A stretch of DNA of 64,000 nucleotides, taken from assembly GCF_027580225.2 (NCBI RefSeq), contig NC_073359.2:11351001-11415000 (forward strand), given 5' to 3'. Source of the DNA: Misgurnus anguillicaudatus (lineage: Eukaryota > Chordata > Actinopteri > Cypriniformes > Cobitidae). Under the pieces are notes generated by a model. The model was not told the DNA's origin and made no database searches. It saw nothing but the letters and a program-made list of their open reading frames with translations. The position numbers were made by a program, and so were the translations under genes. This document shows positions 11,206 through 24,400 of this stretch, piece after piece (the stretch's first letter is position 1; each line of letters starts with the position of its first letter).

Positions 11206-12425
11206 TTTTTTTTTAACTTTTTTAAATAGTTTTTCTTATAACATCTCATAACACTTTTGTATTAACATAATACCTTTTGAGTGATTTTAAATGGACCATT
11301 TAAAAAACGATTGCGTGTTTTTGAAAAAGTGTTACACTTTTGACAAGTTGTTTTCAAAATCCTAATAAAATTCCTTATAACCATCTCCTTTTCATTCTTT
11401 TTAATTACCACCGATCGCTGTGTATCAACATCATTATCCACAATAGTTTGAAGACTGCTGCAGTTATCCCCATAATGCAATGTGTTTAACGAACTGGAAT
11501 GTTGCTACTATTTAAAGTGTTCATTTTTGGTTTCAAAGCTTTCTTTGTAGCCAACAATTTGGAATGCAGACTGAGCGCAGTGTGAACAGCTGATAAATAG
11601 TGAATCACACTAAGCCCTTGTGTTTTTGCCAAAAAACACTGCATATCTGAAGGACAAAAACTAAGTGCGTCTCTTCATCATCAAAGTGCATTGCTAAAGA
11701 AACTTAAGATTTATTTTTTTAGAAAATGCAATTATGGTATGTTAAGTTTAATGTGTGGTCAGGGTTTATACATTGTAAATTCTTTTTTTTTTAGAGAGAG
11801 TCTAGAAGCTTTATTGTCATTTCATACATAGCAGTGCACTACAAAGTCAAATTAGACGTAAACGTTTCTCCAGGACCATGGTGCTACATACAGACACTGA
11901 ACTGAAAAGTGTATGTTTTCATATGTATTCAAATATATATTTACAAGCTATATGGCTATATGAATAAATAATATATATAATCGTATAGCTTGTAAATATA
12001 TAGTGTATTACTTTAAAAATCTGTACTTTGTAAATTAGAAAATAAATATAATAGTTGGCGGTTGCACAGATGTTCATCAGCATTTATTCTAGGTCTCATC
12101 CAAATAAATGCGCTTAAACATCTTTATAAATGCAGTACTATTGTAAAAGAGCTTAATTTTGTTCACATTTGTCAATTAAAATTCTTGTCATGACTACTGT
12201 AAGTCATTCACCGAATATAATCATCTTTCATTTTTGAGGCTTCGTCCATGTAACTGCCGTTGATTCAGGATTTGAAGTTAATTAAACTGAGTTGCAGTAT
12301 TGTATTGGGCATTAATTTAGTTTATAAAACTGAAAGCAGTTTGTGCTTGTGTGGGTGGATGTGTGATTCTGTACATACAGACCTTCCATACAGCTCATAA
12401 GAATGAACCTTTGTTTTCTCCACAG
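11206..12425. other. Presumed lcor intron before exon a
   Basis: AT-rich. A short segment near 11795-11905 ('tctagaagctttattgtcat') looks like a retroelement 3' fragment, and 11940-12000 contains a small TA-rich hairpin. Just before 12426 there is a pyrimidine-rich tract ending 'tttgttttctccacag', a good splice acceptor. Confidence 0.4.
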
Positions 12426-12491
12426 GGTTTGAAAGCATTCTGGAGGGGCTGTTTGGACCAGGACTAGTTAAAGATCTTACCCTCTTTCAAG
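12426..12491 (+). CDS. lcor: lcor exon a (66 bp)
   Basis: Encodes (G)[21 protein letters not shown]. Acceptor CACAG ends at 12425 and donor GTCAGT begins at 12492. The exon starts with two bases of a split glycine codon and ends with one base of an aspartate codon, so the preceding exon must end in phase 1. Human LCOR has the same segment in its long isoform. Confidence 0.93.
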
Positions 12492-15400
12492 GTCAGTGCT
12501 ACATTTTGTTAGTTTTCAAAGACGTGTGAGAAAACCAATACAAGTGAAAGATGAATAAAAAGGGCCAAGCTTGATTAATCTAATTAAAATCAATATTGCA
12601 ATATGGCTCTCATATAGCTGGTATATGTAAAACCCTCTAAATTAACTTGATCTTTACATTCTTGACACAAAACATTTTTGCTGCTACAAGATTATATAAT
12701 GTACACATCAAGGACAGAATATTTAATAGAAGAGGAGATGAGTCAATTGGCCAGGTGTGGAGGAAAAGGTGTTAAATCACACAAGGTCTTTCCGTAGTTT
12801 TTCACCAGAATAAAAGCACAAAAGTACATTTTTTTAGTTAAAACAAGTCGAAGTTGGTTGTTTAATGAAGACTTGTGAATACACGTATAGCAGCTATTGG
12901 CTGAACAAAAAATGGGCGATATATGACCTAAAGTTGACTGCACCACTACTAAATGTTTTTTAAATAGTTTAAAGCAGACAAAATTTAAATACCAAATCTT
13001 ATGTTGGGAATCCAAGAAAACAGAGCTGACCACACAGTATTACCGTATTTTCCGGACTAAAAGTCGCTCCGGAGTATAAGTTGCATCAGTCAAAAAATGC
13101 TTAATGAAGAGGAAAAAACATATATAAGTCGCACTGGACTATAAGGCGCATTTATTTAGAAAATTATGATTCTTTTTGGGGGCGTTTTGTTTGTTAAGTC
13201 TATCTCAGTTGTGTTTAAGTTTGTTTCAGTTAATAGTTTTTTTCAGGGGTGGGCTACAGGAGCAACATATAGCGCCCTCTCTTGGCTGTAGATGGTAATG
13301 TTTTCCTTTGGTTCATGTTAGTCAGTATGAATTAATTTTGACGTCGCACCTAACTATAAGTCGCAGGACCAGGCAAACTATGAAAAAAAGTGCGACTTAT
13401 AGTCCGGAAAATACGGTATATTGTTCAGATATGATGACATTTATAGTTCATCAATGGTCAAGTAATGGTGGAAGTAAAAAAAATGTTTTAGATAAATTAA
13501 GTTGAATTCCTTCATACACAAGTATGTTCAAGATATTATTAATTTAGATCTATAACTTTAAAATTGTTACCAGGATTAATGTACAGATCAATAAAGATAC
13601 GTTCTGGTTATTCTTTTGTAATTTTAATTCATTTCATAATAGGGATGTCAATTTATGCAATTTCCCATATTCGATGATCATTTAAATTAACAATCAATCA
13701 ATCGAATAATTGTTAACCGTATAGTGCAATAAGCCTTTACTGCATTGGCGTATAGCCAATGAGTGACATAGAAGTGTGCGTTCCTCACGCAAATTAAATT
13801 TTTTTTTTGCCTAAATAAGTGGGATTGTAAAATGAGTCTATGCAGTTGTTGTTTTAATAAAATCATCAATTTAAACTTATCTCGTAATGAAATACAATGA
13901 CTACTAGAGACAGTGTATAACTCCGCCTCACATATGGGCACTCTGCAACAGTCGCATGAAAGTCCATGCGTCCATGACCTGCAACAGTCAAGTTGGCAGC
14001 ACCTCAGCCAGTCAATAATGATAATTGACATCTGTTGCGTTCAGAGTGTAACTACAGTTTACATTTTACAGTTTCTTGCCAGAATTTAAGATGACATTTT
14101 AATCTGTTCATTAAAAACGGATTATGGTCTCCTTCCCTGTGTATAGCAGCGTTAGCAGCATGGCTATGCTAAGCTTGCAGACTTTCCTGAAGAGGGTCTT
14201 TACTTTCAGTATCCTAACCGTATTTGCATTTTCTGTATCGGACCCTATCAGATTCACTGCGGATGCCATTTCGTTACATTTGCAGACAGCTGTGTCTCGC
14301 ATGACGTTAAAAATCCCAGGTGTGTGTTTAGAGCTGGGTTTCGATTCAGATGTTCCAGATCGATTCGATTTCGATTCACAAGCTATCGAATCGATTATAC
14401 TTTTGATTCCGATTCTCGGATCGATATTTATGCTTGATTCTCGATTCCACTCAATGAATATAGTTTAATACAAATACTACATAAAAAAAAAACAGTGAAC
14501 ATAACAAGTTTACAACGATAATTAATCAAAATAAATTATTAGCCACAAACCTGTATATTAAACTCTTTTATTTTAGGTACACTTGGGTACATTAAACAGA
14601 ACCCATCTCTAATTTTCAAATGCATACAATTATGTTAAATACAATACAATTTTGATTCATGATGAAAAATGTATACTGAAAAAAGTAATTCCTTGATCAA
14701 ACAGGATCAGGTTATTTAATTTGTAAAAAATTGATTTGTGGCCTTTGAGAATCGATTTTGAGTCAACCAGGTTTAAAAAAACGATTAATCGAAAAATCTA
14801 TTTTTTTGCCTAACCATATGTGTGTTTGGCATTGAGCATTGTTGTGATCATGGCTAGTTTAACTTCTGCGCGCTCGCTTCATTTTTTTCTCTGGCTGTAT
14901 GTGTTTTGCGCATGCACCGCACACACGATCAATCGTTAAATTATATCAATTAAATTTTTATCGACAATTAATGGAAGATCGTTAAAAAGCCCAGGTGTGT
15001 GTTTGGCATTGAGCATTGTTGTGATTATGTCTAGTTTAACTTCTGCGTGCTTGCTTAATTTTTTCCCCGTCTGTATGTGTTTTGCGCATGCGCCACACAC
15101 ACGATCAATCGTTAAATTATATTGATTTAATTTTTATCGACAATTAATGGAAGATCGTTAAAAAGTCCAGGTGTGTGTTTGGCATTGAGCATTGTTGTGA
15201 TCATGTCTAGTTTAACTTCTGCGCGTTGGCTTAATTTTTTTCTCCGGCTGTATGTGTTTTGCACATGCGCTGCACACACGATCAATCATTAAATTATATT
15301 GATTTAATTTTTATAGGCAATTAATGGAAGATCGTTAAAAAGCCCAGGTGTGTGTTTGCCATTGAGCATTGGTGTGATCATGGCTAGTTTAACTTCTGCG

Positions 15401-18400
15401 CTCGCTTCATTTTTTTCTCCAGCTGTATGTGTTTTGCGCATGTGCCGCACACACGATCAATCGTTAAATTATATTGATTTAATTTTTATCGACAATTAAT
15501 AGAAGATCGTTAAAAAGCCCAGGTGTGTGTTTGGCATTGAGCATTGTTGTGATCATGTCTAGTTTAACTTCTGCGCGCTCACTTCATTTTTTTTCTCCGG
15601 CTGTATGTGTTTTGCGCATGCGCCGCACACACGATCAATCGTTAAATTATATCGATTTAATTTTTATTGACAATTAATGGAAAATCGTTAAAAAGCCCAG
15701 ATGTGTGTTTGCCATTGAGCATTGTTGTGATCATGTCTAGTTTAACTTCTGCGCGCTCGCTTCATTTTTTTCTCCGGCTGTATGTGTTTTGCACATTCGC
15801 CGCACACATGATCAATCGTCAAATTATATCAATTTAATTTTTATCGACAATTAATGGAAGATCGTTAAAAAGCCCAGGTGTGTGTTTGGCATTGAGCATT
15901 GTTGTGATCATGTCTAGTTTAACTTCTGCGCTCGCTTAATTATTTTTCTCCGGCTGTATGTGTTTTGCGCATGCGCCGCACACACGATCAATCGTTAAAT
16001 TATATCGATTTAATTTTTATCGACAATTAATGGAAAATCGTTAAAAAGCCCAGGTGTGTGTTTGGCATTGAGCATTGTTGTGATCATGTCTAGTTTAACT
16101 TCTGCGCGCTCGCTTCATTTTTTTTCTCCGGCTGTATGTGTTTTGCGCATGCGCCGCACACACGATCAATCGTTAAATTATATCGATTTAATTTTTATTG
16201 ACAATTAATGGAAAATCTTTAAAAAGCCCAGATGTGTGTTTGCCATTGAGCATTGTTGTGATCATGTCTAGTTTAACTTCTGCGCGCTCGCTTCATTTTT
16301 TTCTCCGGCTGTATGTGTTTTGCACATGGGCCGCACACACAATCAATCGTTAAATTATATTGATAAAATTTTTATAGGCAATTAATCGAAGATTGTTAAA
16401 AAGCCCATGTGTGTGTTTGGCATTGAGCATTGTTGTGATCATGTCTAGTTTAACTTCTGCGCTCGCTTAATTTTTTTCTCCGGCTGTATGTGTTTTGCAC
16501 ATGCGCCGCAGACATGATCAATCGTTAAATTATATCGATTTAATTTGTATCGACAATTAATCGAAGATCGTTAAAAAGCCCAGGTGTGTGTTTGGCATTG
16601 AGCATTGTTGTGATCATGTCTAGTTTAACTTCTGCGCGCTCGCTTCATTTTTTCTCCGGCTGTGTTTTGCACATTCGCCGCACACATGATCAATCGTTAA
16701 ATTATATCAATTTAATTTTTATCGACAATTAATGGAAGATCGTTAAAAAGCCCAGGTGTGTGTTTGGCATTGAGCATTGTTGTGATGATGTCTAGTTTAA
16801 CTTCTGCGCGCTCGCTTCATTTTTTTTCTCTGGCTGTATGTGTTTTGCGCATGCGCCGCATACACGATCAATCGTTAAATTATATCGATATAATTTTTAT
16901 CGACAATTAATCGAAGATCGTTAAAAAGCCCAGGTGTGTGTTTGGCATTGAGCATTGTTGTGATCATGTCTAGTTTAACTTCTGCGCGCTCGCTTCATTT
17001 TTTCTCCGGCTGTGTTTTGCACATTCGCCGCACACATGATCAATCGTTAAATTATATCAATTTAATTTTTATCGACAATTAATGGAAGATTGTTAAAAAG
17101 CCCATGTGTGTGTTTGGCATTGAGCATTGTTTTGATCATGTCTAGTTTAACTTCTGCGCGCTCGCTTAATTTTTTTCTCCTGCTGTATGTGTTTAGCGCA
17201 TGTGCCACACACACACGATCAATCGTTAAATTATATCGATTTAATTTTTATCGACAATTAATGGAAGATCGTTAAAAAGCCCAGGTGTGTGTTTGCCATT
17301 GAGCATTGGTGTGATCATGGCTAGTTTAACTTCTGCATGCTCGCTTCATTTTTTTCTCCGGCTGTATGTGTTTTGTGCATGGGCCACATACACGTGCACA
17401 ATCAATTGTTAATTTTCATAGATTTAATTCTTATCGACAATTAATTGAAGATCGATTGTTAACTTCCCTATTTTATAATAATCACGCTTTTACTAATGTT
17501 AATAAAAATGTAAAACTTAAATGTGAAAACACAAAGTGAAATAAATTATTATGAATTATTTTGTTTTCAAAATGGCACATTATGAAACAATTCTTTTAAA
17601 GCTACACACTAAAAAAGCTGGGCTATCTTCAAAAAAGGAAGAATCCAACCTGTTGGGTTGTAATTTAACTATACTGGATTGTTTTAACCTAAAATGCTGG
17701 CTTGTTTTAACCCATTATAAACCCAACAGCTGAGTTTGTCCCTTTTTTTGACCCTTTTTGAATAGAGTCTATTTCAGTGCAGATAAATTAATATCAAGAT
17801 GTTAAATCTCGAAAGACTAAAAAATAAATATTGCAGTATAATTTTTAGTGTTATTGTGCCCTATTGCACGAGGGCAAGTTTTTAAGTAAGTTTTTTTTTT
17901 AAACAGACATAGCATAGGCTACTTAAAATACTAGTGTGAAGTCGAATTTAATTGTAGAGCACATTACATACACAACAATTATTCAGACTTTTGATTAATG
18001 TCTTCACACCATCCGACCTTCTACCACTACTGTCAGTTGCTTAGAAACAATGGAGTAAGATGTAATTCTGTTTCCTCAAGTGGAGGAGGTCTCCTGTTTT
18101 GATTTCTGTCTTGCGTTGTCCCTCCCCCCACCTTCTTTAAATCCAGAATGAAAGATTGCAGTACAAGCATAAAATCTAAGATATATATAGATATAACACC
18201 TTTAAAATTACACTTGGGTTGCATTCAAAATAAATGTCAATGCAGTGAAAAGAATAGCATGTTTGTGTCACATGAAAGTCTTGCTGGTTTGGAAATGGAT
18301 ACCAACTCATTAACTCTAATTGTTTTGCAGATTGTGAGCCAGAGGGAGTGTCCGATTGGTCATTTAATGAAAATTGTCTATTTTGCTGCTTAAGACGTGA

Positions 18401-21400
18401 AAAAGTAAAGGTAACTACTTTACGATTTTTATTATCTGTGCATTTTGGCAAACAACACATTATGATGCCTGCATTACACTTCACCTGAAGCAGTGAAGTG
18501 CTGTTAACTTTTTAAGCATCTTAAATGTATTCATAGTGGCTGATTTTGCAGAAAGGAGAGTGGATCATTTCTAAGTTTTTAGCATTATTATATATATATT
18601 ATACTGTCTGAGCTTTTACATGGAATCATTGTAAGACATGGGAGATGTTGCCGTAAGGCACAATTTTTACATTTTTTACCCGAGCTTTTCAATCTGACCT
18701 TGAAAAGTCATTTTGCTTTTTATTTTATGAAAGAAAAAAATCATATTAAATGGCATTCAGCTATTTATCACTTTGATGCAATCAACATCTATAATAAACA
18801 TGTGCCTTAAAAAGGATTTAAATGCTTTTAAACTGGATTCCACTTATTTCAGAGGAAAAATGTGTATATCACTGTTTACATTTCGAAATGAAGCAAATAG
18901 CTTCTGTTTGATTTTAATAGATTTGTGTCATTTTATTCTTTCTAGGAGAACTTTGGTTTGAACAACCAAGTGTTATCAGAAACGGACAGCTTCAAGCAAG
19001 AGGAGTCCAATATTAACAAACTTGAGAAGCAAGCAGAGGACTTCCTCAATGTTGTCTTCTACAGAAAGGGTAAGAAAATGAATTTATGTAAAATATGGAA
19101 TATATCCCATACAGAAATCTGATATATTGCCCTATATGAACTTATGTGTTTAAGATGTACTTAAATATAATAGATGAAAACAAAAAAAAGCGATAATAAT
19201 AAACAAAATATTAAAAAAATGCATTAAGTGAAAGTGCATTAAATCTTTTCGGGGTTTTTTGTTATTCATTTTTTAGTAATTTTACATTTCGAGGGCGTTA
19301 GACTGAAACAGCATAGATGATTAAAATAAATTAAAATGTTTTTAATTCATATTTAATTAGTTATTTTTTGGAGATTGAAAAATAACCTTTAAAAGACTCT
19401 TAAACTAGAAGTTTAATAACTTCTTTATGACTATCGAAATGTCACTTCAACACATATTCACAAAAAGCAGCCAATGTATTCAGGAAAAAAATTTTTCATT
19501 CAATTTACTCAATTTTGTTAAGGTAAGTGGTTGCAATCAATTTATTTAAGTTACATTTTAAATGTTTTTTTTTTCTAAATTTTTGTTTAAATGTAGCTCA
19601 AATAAATTGATTGCAACCACTTACCTTAAAATTGAGTAAATTGAATAAACAATTTTTGCAGTGTATATAATGGATATTCGTGTATATATATACAGTGAGG
19701 AAAATAAGTATTTGAACACCCTGCTATTTTGCAAGTTCTCCCACTTAGAAATCATGGAGGGGTCTGAAATTGTCATTGTAGGTGCATGTCCACTGTGAGA
19801 GATATAATTAAAAAAAAATCCAGAAATCACAATATATGATTTGTTTAACCATTTATTTGTATGATACAGCTGCAAATAAGTATTTAAACACCTGTCTATC
19901 ATCTAGAATTCTGACCCTCAGACCTGTTAGTCTGCCTTTAAAATGTCCACATCCACTCTATTTATTATCCTAAATTAGCTGCACCTGTTTGAGGTTGTTA
20001 GCTGCATAAAGACACCTGTCCACCCCATACAATCAGTAAGAATCCAACTACTAACATGGCCAAGACCAAACAGCTCTCCAAAGACACTGGAGACAAAATT
20101 GTACACCTCCACAAAGCTGGAAAGGGCTGCGGGTATATTGCCAAGCAGCTTGATGAAAAAAGGTCCACTGTTGGAGCAATCATTAGAAAATGTAAGAAGC
20201 TAAACATGACTGTCAAGCTCCCTCTGACTGGGGCTCCATGCAAGATCTCACCTCGGTGGGGTCTCAATGATCCTTAGAAAGGTGAGAAATCAGCCCAGAA
20301 CTACACGGGAGGAGCTGGTCAATGACATGAAGAGAGCTGGGACCACCGTTTCCAGGGTTACTGTTGGTAATACACTGATGTCAGGGTTTGAAATCATGCA
20401 AGGCACGGAAGGTTCCCCTGCTTAAACCAGCACATGTCCAGGCCCGTCATATGTTTGCCAATGACCATTTGTATGATCCAGAGGAGTCATGGAAGAAAGT
20501 CATGTGGTCAGATGAGACCAAAATAGGAGTGGGCCAAAATCCCTCCTGCAGTGTGTGCAAACCTGGTGAAAAACTACAGGAAACATGACCTCTGTAATTG
20601 CAAACAAAGGCTACTGTACCAAATATTAACATTGACTTTCTCAGGTGTTTAAATACTTATTTGGAGCTGTATCATACAAATGAATAGTTAAAAAATCAAT
20701 CATACATTGTGATTTCTGGGTTTTTCTTTTATAGATTATGTCTCTCACAGTGGACAGGCACCTACGATGGCAATTTCAGACCCCTCCATGATTTCTAAGT
20801 GGGAGAACTTGCAAAATAGCAGGGTTCAAATACTTAAATTCTTATATACTTACTTACTTAATACTTATTTTCCTCACTGTATATATATTGTTTTGAAGAT
20901 TAAAATTGTTTCCTTACTGATAATGTTTTGATGAAGGAAGCAAAGCTAAGGAAGTTGTCCATTGTTAGAATTGCTGGACTTTACTACCCTATGGGAAATG
21001 TTTAAGAGCACATCTGCCAAATCCATCGGCTTTGATTTTAACAATGGCAGCATGGCAACCAAGTGCTTGTGCAACCGTGTTTTTAAGGTCCGCATATAAA
21101 ATGCATTTAAGGGAAGAACTGATAAGAGAAGTTCCTGTAGTCAAATATTAACTTGCATTGTATGCGTTACTCGACTGCTCAATAACGATTTTGCAAAATG
21201 CATAAGAGAAATGTTCAAATATGTATGAACGTAAGCCATAGACTATGAATGTCTGAAATACTTTCTAGTTTTGTTTCAAGCCTTGAAAGTATTTAAAGAT
21301 TTTCACAATTAATAAAATGAAAATAACCTCAAATTCTTGTAGCTTCTAAACTAAAGAGTCATAAAAAACAATTTCTCTAGAGAACATAAATTACATTATT

Positions 21401-24400
21401 TTTACTATTGGAACCTGACTGTTGAACTCCGTTAACCATTGTTTGCCTGAAAAATGTAACACAGACAACACATTCGTTGGCTCATTACATCATACTTAAT
21501 TTTTCGCCAGCAGACCTCCCAAGATTTACAGACCCCCACATTCCTCTAGTGGCTCGTGAGATCATGCAGCGAATGATCCGACAGTTCGCTGCGGAATATA
21601 CCTCAAAAACCAGCTCAACTCAGGACGTACCCAATCCCCAGTCCCAGCCCAACGGCACCAAGGACCAAAGCCTGCCGAAAGCGCCCTCGCTGGAGCCGGA
21701 CGCCTCCACACCCGCTCCCGCCTGTGGCGGCGCCGGTACCGGCCCAGCTGCCTCCGCACAGAATCCCGTCCTCAGCAAGCTTCTCATGGCAGACCAGGAC
21801 TCCCCGCTGGACCTCACCGTCAAGAAACCAGAGATCGAACCCAGCGAACAAGGTCAGGATCTTACATTTGCAGTACATTTTCAGTGACTGTGACGCTTAA
21901 AACGTAATAGTAAATTTAATAGATAAGGATAATTGCTTAAAGACTTAATTAGATTTGATTAAATGCTTTTGCTTTCTCCATTGGCAGATGGAGTCCTTGA
22001 CCTCTCAACTAAGAAGAACCACAGTCATGGTAGTGTCTCACTTAAAAGCTCTCATGGTTTCTCAATCGTGCCCACAATTAAGGGGTAAGAATAATCTTTT
22101 TTTTAATTGGCACGGCATGAGGTCAACTCCTGTTGCGTCAAACACATGGTTTCTATTTACAAAGCCTATTAGTGGTAACCAGTAACATATGTGCTGGCGA
22201 ATTAAAATCTTTAAAAGAGTCTACTTTTGTATCATTAGATATAAATTACAATATTAACTGCTGAAGAACGATAACATGCTTCTTCAGCCAAAAGAAAAGC
22301 ATTGTCTCTAAACTGTAATTATTTTAAATTCACTAGCCATCACGTTATTCTCTCTCAAAAAAAAAACACACACCAGGCAATAGCCATCATTTCACCGTCT
22401 TAGTTAACTATACCTGATACAGTCTAGCTTTAAGTAACCCACTTCTCACTAAAGTAAACTTGAATTTGATTACATATCTTTTCCAAAATAAATTGCGAGA
22501 TGATATTACATCATGTAAGCAAAGTAAGCAGTGATGACAAGGTGTTTGGTTTCATTTATTTTTTATTTATTTCATTTTATTTTTTTTTAGGTTATGGTTA
22601 AACGCCATCATCATCAAATTTTCACTGGCAGCCCAAAGTTTGCTTTGAGGTCCAGGCTGTGTTCAGACAGCTATTAGACAATGTTTTAATGCAAAATTGG
22701 TTGCTGGGAATTAGGGATGTGCAATAAATCGTCTGTGATTATCATGCGTGTTTCATTAGTAAAGCCAGTGCCTTGATTAGTAGTAAATCGCCATCAGGTG
22801 CGTTCAGATGAGCGCCATTTACTACACAGAGTCGTAGTTCACTAAGAAGCTAGGCAAAATCGCCCAGTCGATTTTCTTCGATTATGAACGATTTTTCCTA
22901 GCTTCTCTGTGAACTACAGCTCTGTGTAGTAAATGCTGCTCCATCTGAAAGCAGGAGATGGCGATTTACAGCTAATCACCAAACCGGCTTTACTGATGAA
23001 AGGCGAATTTACAATAGAATGACTTTACCAGTGAATATAAAAATGTGCTGTTCACACACTCAGTGCCGTTTTGTCTTTTTACCAGTAAAATATCATTCAC
23101 ACATCAGCACCAAAATACCGGTAAACTCGTGAGAAAGCGGAATTTACCCCTAAACTGCCGTGCGGCGAGCTCAGTGTTGTATTTGTAAACAATGGCGGGT
23201 TATGATTTCATATCCTCAATCCGTATTTTGTTGCTTTCACTTCTGTGGCAAACACTGACAGTCGCACAGTTGCTCGTGACCAAACACATTTAGGAACTGA
23301 ACTGGGGAAGAGTCACAACTTGTGTCTTGAACAGCAGTAATGTTTGCACATAGGCTACACGGAAAGTGACGCGGTTAATTTTGCAAATAGATGGTAAGCT
23401 GTTTTAAACAACTTTGGTGAAGAGATGTGAACGTTAAAGCTCACATAACACACACCGTTTTTGCCAATCTAATGTTAATCTTGGTTACCTATAGAGTAGT
23501 ATTTCATCCTTCATATGTCCAAAGAGTCTTTCATGTTGTCAGATTATTAAAAGACAGAACGGCTGTTCAGTTTTTTGCCGGAAAAAGACGAACACTTGAA
23601 GGTATACGATGGGCGGAGATGAAGAGTTACGAGTAGGCGCAGCCTTTGGATACTCATCTAACAACTGTGACATTGATGGAAATCAAACTTAAATAAAAAC
23701 TGTTTTTAAATAACTATGGTTTACAGTCAGATACAGCCTTACACATATGATCTGGAATCGGAAACTGAGTCAGTAATTGATCAACAGGAACAACAGCAGC
23801 GATTATAACAATTACAGCAGGACATATCTATCTGGTAATTAATCCTTGTTTGTTTATCCTCAATTTTTCATAAAAAACAACCTAAATCTTGATGTGCTTT
23901 TTTCTGCATTTGCCCGTTTTAAAAGGTGTAAATGTTGTAAATGCAGTACAATGCCAACTGAGGCAGAAAATGTGATGCACGTATGGGCCGATTGTAAACA
24001 AAACACGTGAGATTTTAATTTACTTACACCTGTGGTTGCGACTCCTAAACAGAGTCTTTTAAAGTTGGGACCGCTCCATCAGTTGTAAACAAGTGGCAAA
24101 TCCGGCTTCAAACTGAGCCTTGTTTGTAAAGCAATCCTCTCCGAAATGCAGCCTGGGAACAACATAAACCCGTTCGCAAATACGTCGCTGTCCGGGAAAA
24201 ACTAACTGCATCCACTGTTGTCTTAAGACAGGGAAAGCTAAATAAAGTTTTCTTCTCCTTGCATCCAAAAACACACTTCGTTTGTCGAGCAATCTTGATA
24301 AAACAAAGTTGTCGCGTGCTGTGCAGTGATACCGGTGACTTCTACTCGATGGAGCAATGCTAATGCGCATTCTTGCTCTCACTTTATGTGCATAGCAGGC

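Larger units (their letters stand above)
13640..17470. mobile_element. hAT-like element hosting a satellite
   Basis: The left end TAGGGATGTCAA and right end TTAACTTCCCTA are inverted and are flanked by TTTCATAA (13632-13639) and TTTTATAA (17471-17478), a 7-of-8 match typical of hAT duplications. Subterminal sequence near both ends holds AACAATCAATC/GATCGATTGTT motifs. Almost all of the 3.8 kb is a 176-bp tandem array plus one nested element; no transposase frame remains. Confidence 0.75.

Noticed and set aside
1..12425. First lcor long-isoform exon (the segment before GFESILEG)
   Set aside because: I looked for a splice-donor-ended segment resembling the human sequence just upstream (FRQELDSWRHKL) and saw none; it is presumably outside the window.
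14124..14468. 114-residue plus-strand frame at the satellite start
   Set aside because: Spans the boundary between the satellite host element and a nested hAT insertion, so it is a composite of two transposons.
13640..17470. CRISPR-like or centromeric array
   Set aside because: Units of 176 bp are contiguous without unique spacers and are bounded by transposon ends with a target duplication.
24059..24382. 107-residue Arg/Leu-rich frame as a transposase
   Set aside because: No catalytic motif or zinc-binding pattern visible; kept only as part of a repeat-like block.
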